Shown one piece after another: positions 12,291 through 23,159 of a DNA stretch of 64,000 nucleotides. A program made the position numbers and the translations under genes. Under the pieces are notes generated by a model that made no database searches, had not been told where the DNA came from, and saw only the letters and a program-made list of their open reading frames with translations. This stretch comes from Thozetella sp. PMI_491. Its lineage: Eukaryota; Ascomycota; Sordariomycetes; Chaetosphaeriales; Chaetosphaeriaceae. The stretch lies in NCBI GenBank assembly GCA_021432635.1, contig MU270044.1:563455-627454 (forward strand), written 5' to 3'. Position 1 is the stretch's first letter, and each line of letters opens with the position of its first letter.

Positions 12291-15200
12291 GCCCTTCTGC
12301 GAGAGGGCTTACCCACGGACAGATATGATAGCTTTTCGGACCGGTATCATAGCATGCGCGGCGTTGGGATTAACGAATTGATTTTTTTATTTGATTTTTT
12401 GGATTTAGGACCGGCACTGGCCAAACCGTCCTGGTCGGCCCGGAGCTGGGTGGTGCGGTGGGCACGCGTCCAGGGGAGGCGGAGAAATGTCGTGGATTCG
12501 GAGGAGGTGGGGAATAATCGGGCGAGGCTGCCCAGCCAAAGGTATCCAACAGATGGGAGGGAAGCGGCCAGTGGGACGGTTGGGCGGGGAATGGTGAAGG
12601 GAATTACGATTAGACCTCTAGACGGGACCATTGCTGTGTATGTCGGATCCCACGAGTACTGAGAGCATCATCATGCCTTCTGTTTTCTTTCTTCACTCCT
12701 ACAGCAACGAGTAGCTGATAAGCCTTGGTGCATCCCAAACCTTTTCCGCTAGCGATCTCTATGCACGGCCAAGCCGACTCTCTTAGACCTGCCTCAACCA
12801 ATTCGAAAGTGCAAGTGCTACCGGGGAGCCCCTAATGCGAGCCGGGGTTGGGGGCGTGCGGCATAACTTTGGGACAATGAAGCACGGCACCGGGTGCTCA
12901 ACCTATGTGGAGGCAACGAGGAAGAGCTGTGCCAAGTAAGGTACACCGCGTCCTCTCAGGGCCGGATACTGGGCCGCGTGCAAGGCCTAGACGCGAAGTG
13001 TGGTACGCTCCTCGTCCTCGTCACGTGCAAGTCAAACCCACACAGCATAGAATAGGTTCGAGCCACGCCGGTATGGCTGCTGCACGGGCGGATCTGGCCC
13101 CTCTGGAGCCAAAGTGGGAGTTGAATGCCGAGAAAGATTACGAGGCTGCCCAGGATGGCCGTTTCTGGACAACAGGTCAGGCAAGAACGCCGTAGCGTCC
13201 TACGAACGCAAGTGTGGCTCAAGCCCCGGTCACAATGCTTCTGTCTGTGGTCGTTTCCGCACATGCTCCAGAATTTCACTGCTCAGCCAATGTAGTTCAT
13301 GTGCTGTAGATGATAAGTGCTGGAGGGGGAGGCTGAGCGACCTGGCCCATGCCTCCCCCCCCCTCCTCTGCTCGTAGTCGTCGTACAAGTCGTCATTGTG
13401 CTACACACTAGACCACTCTCCGGGGAAAAGATGCAGGATCAAGTGCTCGACCCAGCACGCACGACATCAGGGGGTGGCTCGATACAAAAGCTTGTGCAGG
13501 TCCTGCCTATCTCTTGTACCTGTCAACGCCACACAATCGGAGCACAGCAGCAGGCAGGCCGCCTTTCTCTCTCATGCAAAACCTCTATGGCTCCGCCCCG
13601 CCAGGGGAAGAGCATGATGGATGTAGTTGGTAATTACGTAGGTAGGTACCGTGCTCCCTAGGGCCATCAGGTGCGCGGTGTGCTGGCCGGCGTTGTACTC
13701 GCTGGTGTTGATTGGCCTCGTGGCCGTCGCGGAGCCTAGCTACCCACTGTTTGCTTACAAGAGCCCTCCCGCCCCCTATCGAACATGTTTCAAGCGCTCC
13801 CTCGAGCATGTTTCCGCCCACTGCTCGTGTTGCTGTAACTTGTGTGCTGCGCTGTGTTGGGGCTCTGGTGCAGAAGCGGGTGATCTCTTGCTCAATGGAG
13901 CGAGTGGTTCTGACGGTCGGGCAGCCCAATAATGCCACGGACTCGGCCAGTCTTGAAGGGGTTTCCAGAAAGCTTCGAAGAGGGCCCTCGAGTGTCTGAG
14001 GATTGTCTGCAATTTATTGGCGGGACAGAGGCGAGGGCATGAAACGGCCGTGCCAGCCCTGTCTCCCACATTTTTCAGACAGCCCCTGAGGGGACCCTGG
14101 GCGGGCCACTAACGCGGCGACAGCGCGCTGCCCCGCGCAGCCTGTTAGTGCGTTGGATCGGTTGGCAGGGGCGATCACACAAATGCATGGTTGCTAGGGA
14201 TTGGCACCGCCCGCAGAACGGACGATTTGCACCCTTTGGGGGGTATGTCCTGCGCTGGCCAGGCCCCAAGGAGGTTGCAGAGCCAAGGGCAGATGGAAGC
14301 GATGGCCTCTGCAACATGAAGCCCGGGAATGGGGCCACACTAGGTCGGCCCCTCACCCCTCGCCCCTTCGCCCCTCCATGCCACCTTCCCTCCGTGACAC
14401 ACAAACCCCAGAGAGGGAGACAGCCACAGGGGAGACGGCTGCGGGCAAGAGCTCTTCCCCCCTCCCTCCTCCCCTGGGCAGATCTGAGATGGCCTGCTCG
14501 AGGCAGCCAAACGGGGAAAGGGCCAAGAGGTCGGTTTGTTTCACCAGCACAACCCTTCCACCTTTCCCTTGCCCTCAGCAAGCCAAAACATTTCGGCACG
14601 TCCCCCAGCAGGGTCACATACACCATCACAGACTGTTGTTCCCCCGACGCCAGTGCAGGGCAAAACTGCACCACTGCACCCAAGCTGGCCGTCGTCACCG
14701 CCTGACCTGACAGCGAGACGGGCCCCCCGAGCTGCATGCACGCACTAGATGTATCATAGGCCTTGCTTTAGCAGCCGGACCACCGACTGGCCGGCGACTT
14801 GGCCTGGCCCCTCGGCGTCACTCTTTGCTTTGCTTGTCCAGTGCGCGTAGGCAGGTTCATGACCGCAGGATAGACAGCCTCGCTTGGGAAGGCATGTGCC
14901 AGCAATGGCGTCCCGGACAGGGACAGACAGGGACCATCCGGCCAAAGACGACTCGCAGTCGATGCTCGTCGCCAGGCCAGGTCGTCGTCGTCGACGTGCG
15001 GGTCCGCTCCCCCTGCGTGGTCCCGTAGCCACGGCGACGATCGCATAATTCGCTCCCTAGATGCCCGCCCTCTGGCGTGTGGTGTGGGTGGCATGGCAGA
15101 GGCGTTATCGTCTGATACTATTGCCCCGTCCGTTCCGTTGCAGTACCACCACCGGTTGTCCCTGGCTCCCAGACGCTCCAGGGCCTGCATATATCTTTTC

Positions 15201-15335
15201 TATTTCCAGAGGACAACCCGGAAGGTCTGAGGCTCTCGGGTCCCCACCCCGCCGCCGTCGCTGCACCCCTGAATCCCTGTCACCCCCTACTGCATCACCC
15301 CCGTCGCTCCCGTCCGCCTTCGCCTCCTTCCTTTC

Positions 15336-15346
15336 ATATAATACTT
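15336..15346 (+). promoter_or_regulatory. TATA-like element of the small serine-rich gene
   Basis: The sequence CATATAATACT lies about 475 bases upstream of the start at 15815 and is followed by a strongly CT-rich stretch typical of fungal transcription starts. This suggests a leader of roughly 400 bases. It is inferred from sequence only. Confidence 0.4.
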
Positions 15347-15535
15347 AAAGCGACCTGAGTCGGCATCCCCGCCACGCCTCCTCTTGTCTCCTCAGCAGCT
15401 CCACGAGTCCAGCTCGCCGCCTCCTTCAGCCACCCGGTGTGTTGATCAAAAGGAAGAAGACTTTAATTAATTCCTTTCTTACCTAAACTCTCTCTCCCAT
15501 CCTCTTCTTCGTCTTCTCTTGGATACCCACTCTCA

Positions 15536-15571
15536 ATGAGCTTTCGACCCGCCGGATCGTCCAGTCTTTAA
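15536..15571 (+). promoter_or_regulatory. Upstream open reading frame in the leader of the small gene
   Basis: A complete 11-codon frame (MSFRPAGSSSL then TAA) lies in the predicted leader, 243 bases before the main start. If transcribed it could limit translation of the downstream protein. No conservation data were available. Confidence 0.3.
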
Positions 15572-15814
15572 ACCTCACTCTTCGCTTCTACGTCACTCGC
15601 TTCGACAGCCCCGACCTCCTCCCTTACTCCCAAAGGGAAGACATCATTTTTTGCTTGACAGGCTGCGCCTCCACTTGAGACACTCACATCTCGTCGCGCT
15701 CTCTTCCCTCTACCTTTCGATACCCAGCCTGCTTTCTGCTGTCTTGAAACGCCCGGCTTCTCCCTCCCGACTTGGACGAAATCCACCCATAAGCTCTCTC
15801 CGATCACCGCCAAC

Positions 15815-16114
15815 ATGCAGTCCTCCCGCTTCCACCAGCTCACGGCGCGCTTCTCGCCCATGAACATCCGCACCTCCTTCCGGCGGTCCTCATCTGCTTC
15901 TTCCTCCTCCCGAGGCAGCACCGACAGGCACTCGTACATGTCCTCGGCCTCGTCCGTGTCTCCGGCCACCACCATCAACAGCATCATCCTCCGCCAGAAG
16001 TCGATTGTCGACATGGAGGAGGAGCGCAAGAACTTCTCCAGCGAGCTCAGCCTTCTTGAGCCGCGGCCTGTTGTCTACTGGGGCAGCGTCGAGGAGAGAA
16101 TGGGCTCATTCTAA
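15815..16114 (+). CDS. Small serine-rich protein, function unknown
   Basis: A single exon encodes 99 residues. The N-terminus is basic and Ser/Arg-rich (MQSSRFHQLTARFSP, then SFRRSSSASSSSRGS). The C-terminus is compact and acidic, with the order VDMEEERKNFSSELSLL and then EPRPVVYWGSVEERM. No membrane segment or signal peptide is seen. The organised C-terminus and ATG after a long CT-rich leader argue for a real gene rather than chance. I do not recognise a named family, and no function is proposed. The serines next to arginines could be phosphorylation sites, which is inference only. Confidence 0.7.
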   Translation: MQSSRFHQLTARFSPMNIRTSFRRSSSASSSSRGSTDRHSYMSSASSVSPATTINSIILRQKSIVDMEEERKNFSSELSLLEPRPVVYWGSVEERMGSF

Positions 16115-18147
16115 GCTGCCATTGGTCTGATGATTAGTCCAGCCTTCCCTTGACATGACCACATTTGTGCGACTTGTACAAGTTAAGAAGGCTGCATTAC
16201 ATTCGATGGGGATGGACTTCTTTTACTTAGGCTCCCAGGCATTTAGCTGAGGGGCCAGAACAGCACCCAAGGGAGCTGTGTTTGGAGGAAAAGTTTACGA
16301 TTACACCGAGCTCTGGGAGGATAGGTGCTACGAACGACTAGTTCTTTTCCGAGTGCTATGCTCGGTCTTGGTTTGGAGCGTGCAACCATTTCGGGCTGTT
16401 TGGACAGGACTACTACAGGCGTGCTATGGCGTTTTATCAGGGAGGCGACGACGATTACCATGTCTGCACGCACAAGGGTCTACAAAGAGATCGCGACCAC
16501 CAATTCAATTGAACACCTACTGGCAGTATGCCGGGATTTCTTCGAAACTTTCGTCCCGTATTACCCTCTGTTCTCAATCCTAGTTTCCCTCGTGATGCTT
16601 CCTAGAACTAAGTTTGTGAGTAGGCGCAGCAGCTCTTGTTGCATTGTGGATGGCTTGGCCTCTGGTGTTTTACTTCGTATTCGCAGGCCATTTCCCGGAC
16701 CCTCTTCACCTAGGAGACCGGCTGGAAGAGACGAGAAAAAAAAAAGCTACAATGCATTTCAATAGCCTGCCGACTGATCCAGGACACTGCACAGGCAACA
16801 CACTGGCGGAGCCTCTTTGGTTGCCATTTCCTTTCTCATTAGCAGGCTGCAAACTTAACCAAAATCGTAGCTTGATCCGATTTGACGAGGAGATTTCCTT
16901 ATCATCACCAACAGATTTGCTTCTCTGCGGGTAGTCCCCGTCTGTGTTTATCTCGGTTTGTCGAAGCTTGTCTCATGTCCTGTTTCAGATCGCTGGCCCG
17001 GCAGATGACGGTTCGGCCGGCCTTAGCATCGGCCCCACCGCCAGAGACGGCCGGCCCGAGACGATTTTCGCCTGCCGAGCCTAGGAGCCGCCTCGGGAAG
17101 ACATGCATTCCACGCCGCCTGCCTGCAGTGGCTATCATGGAGGCACAAACCGCCATCTTATCGCCTTTTGGTCCATTCCGACCTGACCATGTCTACCCCC
17201 CGTGCTGTTGTAGCCCGTAGGCCCTCAAATGCAGCTGGTCTTGACGACCAGTGCTAGCAAAGCACTGCACATTTAGACGCGAACTACGAGCGTGGCAAAA
17301 CGGAAGACAGCGGCTACCTGTGTTGACACGTGACTTGGGACGGTGACTTGGGACATGCTGCATTGATATGTCGTCCAACATTAATCACGTTACACATCAG
17401 GCCGGTTTTCTCTTCGCTTGGGCTTACTACATGGCGGAAGTGAACCCAAAGAATTGAGCGCAATCTGGGTCAATTTATCGCCGCTGTCACCACCAGATAA
17501 AAGTGGGTCGGTAGGGCTCGCTCACGGCGAGAGAACTTGTGAAAGGGTCACCACAAGCCCATCCAGCAGCCCATCCAGTAAACGCGAGAATATTTCAAAT
17601 AGAATTGTATCAGTAAACATAATAAAATAATCTCGATAGGATTTACCTGCACTTTTTGAGCCATTTGTTGCGAGATTGCAGGTGCTGTGGCTTTGTTTAC
17701 TTACCCCTGGGTCACAAACCACTCAGTGGGCTCACGCCTCGTGCTGAGAAGGCCAGTTTTTCTCGCCTTCCCTCACTACCAACAGCCATTGTCGTCTGGT
17801 TTTCTATGCTGTTTTTTAGGTAACACTCATGTGAGCCCGAGTCCTGGATCTCTCGAGGTCGCGCTCTCACTGCTCTGTCTCCGCACCAGCAGTATCAATC
17901 CCTTGCTGATTTACGCTCTCCTCTTCACACTCACCTCTCCCCCCACTTTGCTTTCTCTCCCTCCTCCATCCCACTACGTATGTTTTTTTCTATCATTCAA
18001 CTCGCAAGTGGATGGAAATTTACACCAACGCGCTTGCTGAAAAGCACTGAAAAGCATTCCTTTCAGATACCCGCTCTCTTCTCTCTACTCCAGGCATCGC
18101 GGCTTTCCAGTCTCATACCTCAACCAAGCTATCAATAAACCGCCACC
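16115..18147. other. Intergenic region between two unknown genes
   Basis: About 2 kb holds no supported gene. A locally AT-rich stretch (about 17,575-17,650) interrupts the GC-rich background. From about 17,830 the plus strand becomes CT-rich, which fits a promoter and leader for the gene at 18,148. Confidence 0.5.
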
Positions 18148-19539
18148 ATGGCGATCTCCGACCAAACTTGGACGCCGACCGTCCTCCCCAAAGCCCAGAC
18201 TGGGCTCGCTTACCGCTTGACGGACCCTCTCGAACGCGTGTCCTCTCATACGACAGACGAGGAGCGTGAGCCACCGAACAACGGAGTCGGCTTCAACGAT
18301 TCTGATTGCGTCTACGTTCAGCGTGGCGCTATTGAGAATAATCACGCCGATCGGGGAACACCGATCGTCGCCTGCTCCTCGGACAACGATGTCCCTCTCA
18401 CGATGATGGTTCCCAGTCCTAAATACAAGACGGTCGGCTCCCTTGGAGTTAACGACCTTGAGTCTAGCGCTTCAGTTGGCTCGGCCGCAGCAGGAATCTC
18501 TAGTGTTTATTATTTCGACGGCGACGATGGCGATGTGTTCCGCGTCCCGACCACTCCGAACTGTACTCCGGTCACGAGCCCGTCTCGGCCAGGAACTCCC
18601 ACTTCCATTCTTTCCGATACTCTCGCCACGCTCTCGAAAGAGACCATCTCTTCTAACGAGTCACTCTGGCTCTCGAGAATCACTGGAAGCATCACCGAGG
18701 ACACAGCTTTGCTTAGCGACTCCGATAGCACCGTCCCTAATTCCCTGCGCGGCAACTCCAATACTCTCCTCAGCCCTTCTCTCTCGAAGCAGACCCGCCA
18801 CGTGCGGGGGTTGCTTCATCCTACGAACCACGCAGCTCAGCGCGTGTGCTCTTTCAGATATCCAGTCGCGAAGAAAACTCAAGAGGGCGATTCCCAGTCA
18901 ACTCGGAATGGAGGTAGCGAGTTTTTGTTTCCCGCGCCTGCGTCTCATGTGACCGCAAACTCATCCACCGAATCAGAGACCTCATCCACAAATGAGAGCG
19001 AAGACGAGAGCGAGAATGACTGGGATGAAATGGCAACCACCCTTTGCAAACCTCAATACACAATGGATCAAGGCGTTATCCTCGGGTACGCATCGGCTCC
19101 GCAAAACACGACTATTCACTCCGGAGCCACAGACGACGGCGGGGGCGACATGACTGTCATGAATATGCCGTTCCAGGAGCCCGCAGGCCCATGGGCCCCA
19201 ACCAAGTTTGACTCACAGACTCTCGAAGTCACCGCTGATGTGTTCGAGGAAATCGATAGGTCCTGGGCTATTCTGACGGAGGCCTCTGCCATTCCTACAG
19301 CTGCTTGCCGTGAAAAGGCGACCGAGGCTAGAGCCGGAACAAGGTTCGCTGCCATTAAGAGCGCGGCTAAGACAAAAGCTAAGATGACAGCTCGTTCTGC
19401 AGTTCGATTCACCCATCAGATTAGCGACAAGCTCGGCATCTTTGGCCAGGACATGTGGCCCGCCGCCGTAGCTCGCAACCCGAAAAAGGTCGCGCAGAGC
19501 GCAAGGACCTATTGCATGGCCGGGAGCTTGGATCCCTAG
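18148..19539 (+). CDS. Hypothetical protein, 463 residues
   Basis: A single uninterrupted frame of 463 residues starts at an ATG in an excellent context (CCGCCACCATGG). The protein has no signal peptide or membrane segment. It is Ser/Thr-rich and mostly low in order: a Pro-Ser-Thr region (about 130-200), an acidic run near residues 270-295 (SETSSTNESEDESENDWDE), and a basic, alanine-rich helical C-terminus (about 385-455) after the acidic helix TADVFEEIDRSW. I do not recognise a family. Length, start context and biased composition support a real gene. It may be a rapidly evolving, lineage-restricted regulator, but that is inference. Confidence 0.7.
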   Translation: MAISDQTWTPTVLPKAQTGLAYRLTDPLERVSSHTTDEEREPPNNGVGFNDSDCVYVQRGAIENNHADRGTPIVACSSDNDVPLTMMVPSPKYKTVGSLGVNDLESSASVGSAAAGISSVYYFDGDDGDVFRVPTTPNCTPVTSPSRPGTPTSILSDTLATLSKETISSNESLWLSRITGSITEDTALLSDSDSTVPNSLRGNSNTLLSPSLSKQTRHVRGLLHPTNHAAQRVCSFRYPVAKKTQEGDSQSTRNGGSEFLFPAPASHVTANSSTESETSSTNESEDESENDWDEMATTLCKPQYTMDQGVILGYASAPQNTTIHSGATDDGGGDMTVMNMPFQEPAGPWAPTKFDSQTLEVTADVFEEIDRSWAILTEASAIPTAACREKATEARAGTRFAAIKSAAKTKAKMTARSAVRFTHQISDKLGIFGQDMWPAAVARNPKKVAQSARTYCMAGSLDP

Positions 19540-21460
19540 GTTTAATTGATCCGCTTCAGTCACCATCGTCGTCACCAGAGACACAGCCTTGTTCTTCACG
19601 GCAGTCTCGGACGCGGGACAGCAAGGCGCTCACGTTGCCCACCGGTAGCATTGGCTACTCACTGAAACATCATCCGCCGCGTGCTACTCGACTTTGACCC
19701 GGCTTTTGCCTAGTCAAATACCTTTCTGTCTTCTCTTCTCTTTCTTACATGTTCTTTTCCTTTTCAGTATTCGCCCTACCATTCCCAGGGACGTTGCGCA
19801 AAGCCAGGGCCAAGGCGGAGTTCAAGGCACGACGAAACTCTATTCACCATGACTGCTGTGGTGCAAGATGCTCTTGGCAGGCTTCAGCGTTATTCGTGTA
19901 ATCACACGCGAGAAAATCTCAATCGAGGCGAAGGGGTGGAGTAGAATGAGCAGTTTGCCGCCAGGTGGAGGAAACATCACCTAAGACGAGTTTCTGGGGT
20001 GAGTGAGAGTTCTGTCCTGCCCTTCCTTCTCGTGGCATTCCTGCATCTACATCTGCCTCAAAACTTCAACTAAATCAGTAACCACAGTGGATCCCAACCG
20101 AAGTCAGCAGAGTGAGAGGGAGCTTTGAGCATTGTCCGAAGCCCGGTTTGCTGAGGGAGAATTGCTCGTGTGGGCATCTCTAGTCATCTCGTTAGTGAGC
20201 CTGCGGTGCACGTCACGAAGAAAAGACAGTCAGTCGTACTAATTAGATTCCAGGTATTTAATAGTCTCCCTTTCTCCCCTCTCCATAGCCTATCTCAATC
20301 ACGTTATGGCTTTCGTGGTCACATTCCTCGACTTGCTTGAGAATAACTGGTCCCCATCGCTTAGCAAGAATGGGCAGACAGATCTTCCTAGGCACTTGGC
20401 CGGCGGAACAAACTAGTCACCGACGGAGGCATTGCGCCCTAGCTATCTATCGGCTGGTTTCCAACGGAGGATATAATACCGGACGGCGCGAGAGGGAAAG
20501 CTCGCGAAGAGCCCGAGAGGCAGCAGGTCCACCGAAGAAACAGGACTAGATAGCATTCCTTAAGATTAGACGCAGTCAGCTCTAAAGCACTACTTTACTA
20601 TAGAACATGTGTAGTAGTGGAAGTCCCCAGACACATCTTGAAATGCATGACGTGACAACGGTGTAAACCCCAGCTTGGCCCGTTCCTTGCCTCTGTACCT
20701 CTCGTCAAGCGTTCATACACTAATCACGAGGCGTTTATGAGAAAAGCTACCAGGTGGAGGTGAGCGGTTGGCCGACATGGGAGAACAGGATAGGGTCATC
20801 CCCAAGGCCACAGCCCAGCAGCAGAGGCATGCATCAACTTCATAAGCAGCATATAGTTCGTGCAATGCATTTTCATTCCCATACCTGCTTAGTTCCTGAC
20901 CGCCAATCCATCCTGTGGCAATAGTAATATGTACAATAGCTCTCGCATCATCCGGTCCCCCCCACCATTGTCTTTCCCGCCGAGCTCCAAAAAGCTAATC
21001 CCAAGCCCAGCTGCCACGCAGCAGCACACGATATCCGGGCATGCACAGGTGGGCTCACGGCAAGTAGAAAGGCCCGTCCCGCAGGGACCAGCCAAGTCCG
21101 GAAGACAAACAGCACATCAAGATGCCCACAAGAGACCCAAGGATAACACATCCTTTCCGAAATACTCAGTGACGCCTACCAAATCCCAGTCACCCAAGCG
21201 CCATCGCAGTAAGGCACTGAGTATGAACACAAACAATGAGGCCCTGCAAATGCTCCAAACCATCCGCGCGGAGAGGAAGAAGGCCGCTGGCGCTGCCGAA
21301 AAAGGTCGCAAGGGCAGCAGCGAGTTCGCCGATCTTGCCGGTAAAACGTGTCGTTGATCTATAATTCATCACGAGGCGTCGTCTAGGGTATCATCTAACC
21401 ACTCAGAGAGGGGTATCCTGACACGATAGGGATGCTCGGGGAGATGCCATGGCTGAGATC
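19540..21460. other. Intergenic, convergent 3' flanks
   Basis: No gene is supported. A plus-strand open frame at 20,929-21,357 lies directly downstream of the cyclin gene on the opposite strand and lacks features of a protein family. The region probably holds the 3' ends of the 18,148 gene and of cyclin B. Confidence 0.5.
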
Positions 21461-23159
21461 TTATGAGATCTGATCGAGAGATAGGTGGAGGTCTTCGGAA
21501 CAGGCGAGGTAAGAGTTCTTCTTGGCCCACTGACGGGTGACGATGGAGGCTAGAAGACGAGTTAGCCCCGAGCCGAGCATGCACGGCCAGATCAAGACAA
21601 TGCTTACCCTTCATGAACTTCTTGCCGGCATACTTCTTGAAGAAGGCCTCGTGCACGACGGGGCGGGCAAGGTAGTCAACCATAAGCTGGAAGACGGGCT
21701 CAATCTCCTCCTCGGTGTAGCCCGCATAGTAAGCGATGGTCTCATCCTAGTGAGGTGGTCAGCACTAAATACAAGCACCATGGGATGTTGAGAGGCTAGG
21801 AGAGCGTACCCAATCACCCCGGTCCAGAATCAGTCGCGCCATGTACATAGCGGCGGCGGCAACGTGACTGGGGCGGAAGGCCATGAAACGGTGGTCGAGC
21901 AGACTAATCTCCATCAAGTACTTGCCGAGGGTCCGGGACTGGATATCATAGTTGTCGGCCTTGGAGATGCGGCGGAGGAAGTTCATGGGGTTCGGATAGC
22001 TGAGGTCGTAGTTGAGGGTGCTGAGGATGAACCGCTCGGCGCTGAGGATCTCAGACTCGCTGAAGCCATCGTCGGCAACGTGACGGAAGTTGGCCACGTG
22101 GGGGGACAGGACCTCTTCGTACTTCGAGGCGATGAACATGGCAGTGATGCCGACAAGCTGGAGGCGATCAAGCTGCACAACCTTTTCCGACAGGAAGCGG
22201 TCAATGATGTTGACAGCCAGGAACAGCGTCTCGGGGAGAAGATGAAACCGCGTGTGAACTTCGATTAGCCAGTCTACGAGAATGCCGCGCGTCTTCCACT
22301 CGAGGTCGTCCTGGTGTGACATGTACTGAGGGTTGGGAATGGAGTTGCACTCCAGGTCGCGGAGATACTCGAAAATGTCGTTGGCATATTCGGCCACCAT
22401 CAACGGGTCGTCCAGATCCTCGTCATCCAGTCTCTGGACATCAGGTGGGAGGCTGGCGACAGGCTCCGGCTCGCCCAAGCTCACGCTCGGATCGACAGCG
22501 TCGGCGTTCTCATCAACGGGGAGCTCTCCCTTGATCTTCTTTTCAGCCTCGATGGTATGGGCCTTCTTGCGGACGGGCTCGCCCTCTACTGGTGTCTGCT
22601 CCTTGACGACGGCGGAGACTGTGGAAACCTTGCGCTTCTGGACACCAATGGCACCGGGGCCAGATCGCTTCGGCTCGACCCTCTTGTTGGGCTCCTTCGT
22701 GGTAAGGGCAGTGCGGGTCGTAGTGCTGGATTTCTTCTGGATGCCCGCAGGCTGGGAGGCTTTGGCAACCGTACCTCCCTTGACGCCGAGGGGCTTCTTG
22801 CCCTCAACGACCTCGATCTTGCCCACGTTGCTCACATCGCCGAGAGCAAACCGCTTCTTCTGACCAGCTTGGGTGCTGGCGTGAGCACCGGCCTTCTTGG
22901 TCTGCGGGACCTTGGACGGCATGGCCTCGCTGTCGCCACCGAGCGCGGCGGCCTTGGCTCGCGTCATGATACGCGTCGAACTTGAGTTCTCGTCGTTCTC
23001 GTTGGAAGCGACACGCCTGGCGGGACGTCCTCCCTTTGACAGCTGTCAGCAAATGCAAGTTGAACGCGAGATGGAAAGAAAGCCGCGTTGGAAACTCGAG
23101 GGGGGGTTTTGAACCCGAGCTTTCCATAACACAGCAGAGCAACAACTTACGGGAGGCAT
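21461..23159 (-). CDS. nimE: G2/mitotic cyclin B (NimE/Clb type)
   Basis: Four exons (23159-23151, 23033-21810, 21746-21608, 21549-21461) give 486 residues. The protein is the regulatory partner of Cdk1 for entry into mitosis. A destruction box RFALGDVSN (residues 64-72) should direct APC/C ubiquitination. The N-terminal 200 residues are Lys/Pro-rich and disordered. Two cyclin folds follow, with the conserved TRGILVDWLIEVH and ASKYEE motifs in the first, and YMARLIL...DETIAYYAGYTEEEI in the second. The first coding exon has only nine bases (Met-Pro-Pro). An alternative in-frame acceptor nine bases upstream of 23033 would add Leu-Ser-Lys. The gene is divergent from uL2m. Confidence 0.93.

Larger units (their letters stand above)
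12291..15814. other. 3.5 kb without a supported gene
   Basis: Several open frames up to 220 residues exist on both strands (for example near 14,075-14,737) but they overlap one another, lack domain-like composition and have no splice-linked partners. The right end, from about 15,337, looks like a promoter and CT-rich leader for the small gene at 15,815. Confidence 0.5.

Noticed and set aside
13050-13062. GGTTCGAGCC, resembling a tRNA B box
   Set aside because: No matching A box, anticodon arm or acceptor stem could be folded.
14075-14737. Overlapping frames of 220 (-) and 185 (+) residues
   Set aside because: Both strands open over the same GC-rich stretch; neither has a recognisable start context, domain or splice pattern.
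20929-21357. Plus-strand frame of 142 residues
   Set aside because: Lies in the 3' flank of cyclin B on the other strand; Pro/Ser/Lys composition only.
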